64,000 bases of DNA from Zerene cesonia (Eukaryota; Arthropoda; Insecta; Lepidoptera; Pieridae). A program made the position numbers and the translations under genes. Of the stretch, positions 57,727-64,000 are shown in pieces (position 1 is the stretch's first letter; each line of letters begins with the position of its first letter). The notes below the pieces were generated by a model. The model did no database searches, was not told the origin of the DNA, and was given only the letters and a program-made list of their open reading frames with translations. The stretch lies in the NCBI RefSeq assembly GCF_012273895.1, contig NC_052127.1:5142247-5206246 (forward strand). The letters run 5' to 3'.

Positions 57727-57850
57727 CTAGCGAGTGGAGGACATAGGCCTTCTCCATAGATTTCTACAAAGCTTATCACCAGCTGAGTGCGCCTTCAACG
57801 CCTCCTTGCACTTTAATATACGTCCATTTTGTTGGGGCCCGCCCGGCGTC
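57727..57850 (-). repeat. Retrotransposon-derived fragment
   Basis: On the minus strand GGTGATAAGCTTTGTAGA and ATCTATGGAGAAGGCCTATG resemble the 3' end of coding lepidopteran non-LTR elements. The frame continues leftward as unrelated AT-rich sequence. No domain is left. Confidence 0.4.
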
Positions 57851-58398
57851 CCACATAAATACATTCGAAAGAGAGAAATAAAGACAAGGGGACATAGAAA
57901 TTCATTTTGCCGAAGTCCAAAAGTTTTAAACATTATTGTAATTACCTTTGACACCATAAAATAAATCATATTTATCTTTATTATAGTTATACAAACTGTA
58001 CTTACTAACTTGTAGGTTACGTGGATTTTTTTGGAATTGCATAAACAATTATAATAACGCATTACGGACTATTAATTAATAGGTAGTCCGGATTTTTTAT
58101 TTATAGTAAGATCATAACATAGTGCATTTTATACGTCAGTAAGCCCGGATAAGATAGCCATAAACCTACTTACGTCCTGACCCAATAACGCATAAGGCTG
58201 ATAAAGGGCACTTGTTCAGATAACAGACTATTAGCGCTCGAGAGAGGCTATTAAGTCAATGAGTCTTTTACTGTTATGTTTTCCTGGTACTTTTGGTGAC
58301 ATTGTTGGGCGAGAATCGGCTGATAATGGTTCTGCATATTTAAATTTATCAAATAAGTAAAATAGTGAATCTTATTTTTTAAGCATGGTTAGATTATA

Positions 58399-58564
58399 TA
58401 GAATTTAAAGACTTTTAACGGATTTTAAACGTGATTCATTCTTTATATTAGAAAGACTAAAGACAGTCTCCCCCGAGACCACGCTCGCTTTCAAAACGTC
58501 GGTCGGGTAAAAATATAATGAATAAATATTGTTAAAAATCCGTTAAAAAGCCATTCATTTCTAA
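58399..58564 (+). mobile_element. Hairpin retroposon copy 4, diverged
   Basis: Arms TAGAATTTAAAGAC...TTTTAACGGATTTTAAACG and AAAATCCGTTAAAAAG...TTTCTA, with GACCACGCTCGC and ACGTCGG in the middle. The left arm lacks its inner half. No clean target duplication is visible, so this is likely the oldest copy. Confidence 0.75.
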
Positions 58565-58684
58565 ATGTACAATACACACACGCGTTTCATCAGGATTCAT
58601 TATTCTATATAATAAAATAAAAATCCTGTTCTTTTTTCGCTGCCATACAAGGAAGTTTATTATTATATTTTAATGATTTTTTTT

Positions 58685-58785
58685 AAATAGATAGAGTGAT
58701 TCAAGAGGAAGATTATATGTATAATAACATCTACTAAACTACTCTGAATTTAACGCGTGCGAAGCTGCGGGCAATACCTAGTTTC
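58685..58785 (+). repeat. Dispersed short element (CTTGAATCACTCTA subtype), partial
   Basis: GAGTGATTCAAGAGGAAGAT, AATTTAACGCGTGCGAAGCT and GCGGGCAATACCTAG|T. Confidence 0.65.
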
Positions 58786-58799
58786 GGATAAACGAGAGT

Positions 58800-60480
58800 T
58801 TACTGTAGATATAGTTATAGTGATATTCATATAACAATACAGATGTTACGAATTATATATGGTTTTTAAGTTATATGTCTTTGGACAAATGTAATTTTAT
58901 CGCATTATGTCTTCTATCATTAGAACTGTTGTTGATGACCGAAGCATTAAGTCATTAGAGACAGGAAGAAAATCGAATCTTTTGAAGATAAAATCATACT
59001 TTGGCTTCGGATCGCAAAAAAATATTAGGAATTTATCTTTGAATCGTCAAATCTACGTGACCGTTAGTTTCAGTTAGACCGTTAGGTCAGAAAAAATTCG
59101 CTAATCCATAATCTTAGTTTTATGACCTTATTTCAGACTTAAGCCCAAAATCGATATTTTTTTAGTTATATTTAAGTTGGCAATACTATTTAAAATATGT
59201 ACGATTTCATAATTAATGCGAATATTAACTTATGTTCATTCTAATCTTGTTTCAATATTCGTATATGAAAACATTAATAATCGAGTAATCTATTTAGCTG
59301 TATTCAGCTTTTACTATTTAAACAATTTCCATTAACCCTTCGCCCATTGTTAACTCGACCGTTCCCAAAAAAGGGACATTAATCATTCCTGTTTGTTGAA
59401 ACGTAATCACCTTAACCCTCACCTGCTATATCTGCTTATGTGAAAATTATCAAGGCCTAAAAGACCCTAGGCAATTGATCATATTTGACATTATACATAA
59501 TAATATACGCGTGATTTTGCAGATGCTGTTTCTTTTCATATTGTATTTTGATTTGTAAAATAAAAGAAAATCTTTTCAAATCATTAAGCTTACTCCGGTA
59601 AAAATTGATAGTGTAATACTTTCTCTTTTAATGTAATCAAGAAAAAATTATTTATTTATTTTATGGGCTGAGAAGCAAGTGATATTTCTCACATACTCTT
59701 TACCAAGAAAAAAAACATCAGTTCCAGCTGGCATTTTAAATTTCTTTTGCTACTTAAAGCGGCCATTTTAAAGATGTAAATTATCGTACTATTCATAACC
59801 CAGAGACTAGGCAAGGATTGAAGGAATTTCGGGTATTATTTGTTTATCTGCATTGCAGAGTATCTCATTTGTTACAAGAAACAGTTTGTTATTATGATGT
59901 TCATGTCCCGCAGTTTAGCGTTACAGCGCTGCCAATCGTGCTGTGAAAACAGACATTATTCCATCAAAATAACCAGTATAATTAGAGCCTTCTTTTGTAA
60001 TGTGGTAAATAGGTAGACACGTCGCTATTATAATAGCTATATTGTATTAATTTGTAATGTTGCTCCGCTTTCATAACATTAAACCTTATTACTACTCTAT
60101 TCTTACTTTTCAATTATTATGATTTTTAAAAACAATATTTATAAATTTTGTAACCAGGAAGTATGGTATGTGTTTTATAATTGTATCTATACGCATTCAC
60201 CAAATAGATATAGGTATTCATCAAAATCTCTACACATTGGATATTTGTTAAGTTCCATATTTTTTATTTGTGGTGAATAATAGACCTAATCTTATAACAT
60301 ATGACTACCACTGTTATTTTCTTAAGACGATGGTTACTCGTGTCAAACGCTGACGTTTAGACGATGTTTATAGGAATTCAGTTGTCCATACATGATATAC
60401 ATTGTCGTGTTTCATTTCTTGTGTTTTTGTTTTTTTCACTCATTTTGAGTATTGCCATGTATCAGCTTGAGAATTTTTGT
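58800..60480. other. Non-coding, nothing recognised
   Basis: AT-rich with no reading frame over 60 codons and no repeat that I can match in this window. Confidence 0.5.
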
Positions 60481-60489
60481 TTTATTTAA

Positions 60490-60740
60490 TCATCTTTACA
60501 GATGACGTGGGGTGTCTCTTATCTCTTAGGTATACGAAACCGAATGAGTATAAGAAACTCGATTGCTGAGGTGGGCTGAGTGGCCGAGAGGCTACGCGTT
60601 GTGTTGGTTTGGCAAAATGATGCGGGTTCGAATCACGCCTCGTACTACAACTATTTCTATTCTTTAAAAATGGCTTAAATCAATGTCAATGTCTCAAGAA
60701 AGCATTTTGATGATATAAAACTAAAAATTAAGTGTATCAT
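60490..60740 (+). repeat. tRNA-like repeat, copy 4, degenerate
   Basis: GTGGCCGAGAGGCTACGCG and GCGGGTTCGAATC keep the A- and B-boxes, but the acceptor and anticodon stems are broken. The flank ACGAAACCGAATGAG and the 3' piece GATATAAAACTAAAAATTAA are recognisable. Confidence 0.7.
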
Positions 60741-61270
60741 TTTATAAAAAAAAAATCCCATAAAATATAATAGTTACCACAGAAGCGACTAAAAACGGAC
60801 AAACCTCTGAATATAAATAAAGGTCTCCTAAACTAAAACTAAATTCTTAAAAACTGCTATCATCAGAAATCGCTCTTATTGCTTATATAACAAACGTGTG
60901 AACTATATTTCTAGTTAAGTTACAAGCAACAATTATCACAAATTTATTACGCATTTAACAACGTTGCATCCTATTTCCGACAATTAAACCACTCTCTGTG
61001 GCCTCTGCTAAGGAACAAAGGAATTTCTCGAGTGTGAAGATAAGTTTTCATTAATTGGGGTCACGATATTCTGAGAAATTTTTCATCAAAATCATGAATT
61101 CAATAGAATTTGAAAGTCTTGGGAAAACAAACATTTTGAGGCTCTAGCTAGACTATTCGTATTTAAAGTTTACTAATACATGCTGACATAATGCCAACAT
61201 ATTATAATCATTATTTGATAGTAAATTACATTAATATTTATACATAAATACTGCGAGACTTCTAGTAAAC

Positions 61271-61560
61271 GCAGAGGTAGCTCAGAGGTAAGAACCACGT
61301 ACTTAATTCGAAAAAGCCGGAGCCGGGGGATCGAGACGAGAAACTAATAGATTTTTTAATTTATCTGCACACTATCTATATCACTACTGCTCGAACTTGT
61401 GAAGGAATACATCGTAAGGAACCCGACACGTCCAAGAAGTAAAAGTACGACGACATGTGACATCTGCCAACCCGCAATTGGCCAGCGTGTGGATTATACG
61501 TAGGCCTGAATAGGAGGCACATGTCCTTGCGGTGGAACTCGTACTGGCTGATGATGATGA
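61271..61560 (+). mobile_element. tRNA-derived SINE (GAT-tailed family), old copy
   Basis: GCAGAGGTAGCTCAGAGG start, body with GTGACATCTGCCAACCCGC and end GGCTGATGATGATG; many substitutions. An adjoining short inverted repeat GATCTAGA..TCTAGATC follows at 61558-61578. Confidence 0.82.
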
Positions 61561-61579
61561 TCTAGATTCTAGATCATCG

Positions 61580-63160
61580 TCATCTGAATTCTAGAAAAAA
61601 TCAATATGTTAACCGAAATATTCGGAGGTTATTATTGAATCACCATCAAGACACAAAACATGGTTTAAATGTATGGGAAACTTCGGGAAAAATAATGAAT
61701 CTATCGGGTTTTAAAATCAAGTAAGTACTTAATTTAAAGTATATACGGGTGGGGATAAAGCCAAAGGTTATAGCAAGAGAGTAACAGTTAACATAAAACC
61801 TAACGATGTAACGAAGTACGTGCGTATTCATAAAATTTGTATTAAGTATCGTGTTCGATGTAATGTGCCGCCTAAATTGTCGCAAGGGTCATGTTTGAGT
61901 GCGTACGAGAAATAATAATATCGCAATTTGCTCTGGTGTCATGCTGCCCTGGTAATTGTGGTTGTTGAAAGCGTATATTTTGTTCATAATCTTCTTCTCT
62001 CTCTTCTTTTCTTCATATTGAAATCTCATTTGGAATTAAATACTTTTCTACAAAACTGACGATGTCTGTGTGGGAATTTAACGCCAGAAGTAATTTTTTT
62101 TTGTCTTTTTTTGATAGTTATTATATTAATATATTTATTAGTTTGATAACATGATTTTAGAGATGCATGTGTGTGTTTAAATATATAAAAGATTTTTTTT
62201 GTTTCTTAAAAGATTGCCTTACTTGTTATTCATGAGAAGGAATGTATGTAATGGACTTATAATCCATAGGACTACAAGCAGTCCTTAGAAATTTTATAAA
62301 ATACAAGAAAATTACAAACGTAGAAAGGGATATTTTAGTATTAGTTGTAATGTTTAATACAATCATTTTATCCGACTCTTCAAACACGGTTTATCGATGA
62401 ATTAATGTACCTATAAGTACATTTACTTAATACGTGAACAACGAAATGAGATAACCTTATTTTTCATCATAAAACACATTTTTGCGAATTAGGATCGCCA
62501 CACCCTCACAATCAATATATCAAAGTAGTGAAGTAAATACGTTAAAAAAATCAGTAATTTTCATTTTCCTCGTCGCTTACCACAATGTTTTTTCTCCATA
62601 TCTCATATCACGTGAAAGCTCCCACGGTCAGCTATCCGCAGTAGGTTCTTCACATAACCGTTAAAAATGAACTCCATTTAACGTGGCCATACATCTATTT
62701 GGTATCGCGACAGGCGGAAACGGGTCGATTTATCAAATCCCAGTACAATAGCTGACGATGTATGGGCCTTGTTAGCTTACTGAGCCTTATAAATATTTAA
62801 ACTTTAGTCTGATTGATCGGAGGTATTTGTAACGGACATTGGTAATTAAGTCCTTTTTGGCTTTTTTTGTGTTTTTGGTTGAAAAAGGTTTGTATATGTG
62901 AAACATGGAAAAAGTTTGCCTGTGGAGACGGTAATAGAACAATAATTATACTATACGTTATGACGTACGTTCGTATTCTATATAGCGAAAATCAATTAAG
63001 TGTATCAAATAGTTTGGCCAGAAAGATCATGAAAAGAAACGTCTGTTAGTGAATTAATTATAAGTAAAGACAATTTTATTTCCATGTTTGTAGTTACTAA
63101 TTTGTATGGAAATAATTATTTTTTAATTTCGATGATTTTTTTGTAATTCCATTTATTGTT
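61580..63160. other. Non-coding, nothing recognised
   Basis: Several frames of 60-79 codons, none with recognisable family features or splice support. Confidence 0.45.
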
Positions 63161-63164
63161 TTAT

Positions 63165-63312
63165 AGTCGTTTCCATCCAGTCCTATCCTATCCTTTCGTG
63201 GGAACAGACTATATTTGCACTAAATATCAACCTAACCGGTTCAGTGGTTTTAAAAAAGAGGTAGACAGACAAACAGAGTTATTTTCACATGTATAATATC
63301 AGAAGGGATCAT
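63165..63312 (-). repeat. Dispersed short element fragment
   Basis: AACCGGTTCAGTGGTTTTAA, AGGTAGACAGACAAACAGAG and TTTCACATGTATAATATCAG resemble the outer half of the CTAG-type elements. The CTAG end is missing. Confidence 0.5.
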
Positions 63313-63888
63313 TATTTTCCATTTTTTTTTTGTTATTTGTTATGTAACTGAACTGTGTCAGTTATGTAATGCACAAAGTACATCAGTCATATTATGAAAG
63401 TATTCTATTGGAGTATTAGTCATGGACACTTTAATTATAGATTTACTATTAATTACTACATCAAAACAACGGAATAATCTAGATTGATTGTTGATTTATG
63501 TGGTTTTATAGAAACATTGAAAATTATCCTTGACTAATACCCTCATAATATAAACTACCATAGAGTAAATTAAGTTATGGAATAGAGTAATTTAAACTAA
63601 ATAAAATGTTGAACGTGGACTGTTTTTATGGAGTATTATGCCTTAAAATTTAAATAACAATTATTATATACTACAACAAAAAATTACAACAACCGTACTT
63701 ATTCTATATTTTGTTAAAATCTATGTATGTTCTGTGTATCCTACAAAACATGAAATTATTATCTCATCTATATAAATAAAAATGAATTGCCAATTGTGGT
63801 GCTAAGAGTAAAACTCGAACTTGCCTTTTTTTTTAATTTATGCTAAGGCACAAAAAGTATTTATGCTGAAAAAAAAACGTAACACGGG

Positions 63889-63955
63889 TGACGTCATGGC
63901 GAACCATTCGTTCATAGTATAAATATGCTTAGATTAAAAACAATTGATCAGACAT
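63889..63955 (+). promoter_or_regulatory. Candidate core promoter (CRE, TATA box, initiator)
   Basis: A perfect cyclic-AMP response palindrome TGACGTCA (63889-63896), then TATAAATA (63918-63925), then ATCAGACATT with its A at 63950, 32 bases from the first T of the TATA box. The spacing and the TCAG initiator fit arthropod promoters. Transcription would leave the window after about 50 bases. It could be a host gene or the LTR of a retrotransposon whose body lies to the right. Confidence 0.42.
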
Positions 63956-64000
63956 TCACTCTGCGCTCTTGTTCCAGAAGCTGGTGGTAGGCAGTCCGAA

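Noticed and set aside
57727..58062. 111-codon minus-strand frame
   Set aside because: Only its end resembles a retrotransposon fragment; the rest is AT-rich chance sequence.
1..64000. CRISPR arrays, bacterial operons, ribosome binding sites
   Set aside because: None seen; spliced genes and SINEs mark the window as nuclear animal DNA.

Overview
This is AT-rich, intron-rich animal DNA, most likely from a lepidopteran (moth or butterfly). The evidence is the repeat set: a tRNA-derived SINE ending in GAT repeats, Helitron-like short elements with TC...CTAG ends and a CGCGG/CCGCG hairpin, and several other short families repeated across the window. I cannot name the species. Two runs of exactly 1000 N (18178-19177 and 38633-39632) are scaffold gaps.

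The main gene lies on the minus strand from 55023 down to 45766. It has not been called as one open frame because it is split into seven coding exons, but all six intron phases match and the exons join into a 387-residue secreted protein. It has the chymotrypsin/trypsin (S1) fold: a signal peptide, three conserved disulfide pairs and the GG of the active-site loop. All three catalytic residues are replaced (His to Lys, Asp to Lys, Ser to Asn). It is therefore a serine protease homologue without predicted protease activity. It also carries a 114-residue Thr-rich C-terminal extension.

On the plus strand, one exon at 27042-27160 holds a 5' untranslated part and the first ten codons of an unidentified gene. 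The rest of that gene was not found. The last 110 bases of the window look like a core promoter (CRE, TATA, initiator) for a plus-strand transcript that leaves the window.

The rest is introns or intergenic DNA with many mobile elements. From left to right: 1-18 kb has scattered SINE and Helitron-like pieces, plus a near-identical inverted pair of elements at 13.6 and 16.5 kb. The 19-33 kb stretch has Helitron-like copies, a hairpin retroposon at 25.2 kb and a small inverted-repeat element at 32 kb. The 34-44 kb stretch has three well-preserved copies of a repeat containing a 75-nt tRNA-like cloverleaf, and a nested SINE insertion. The 44-64 kb stretch has the protease-homologue gene, SINEs with clear target duplications and two more hairpin retroposons. 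The observations I think deserve most attention are the hairpin retroposon family, the tRNA-like repeat family with compensatory stem changes, and the fully decatalysed protease homologue.
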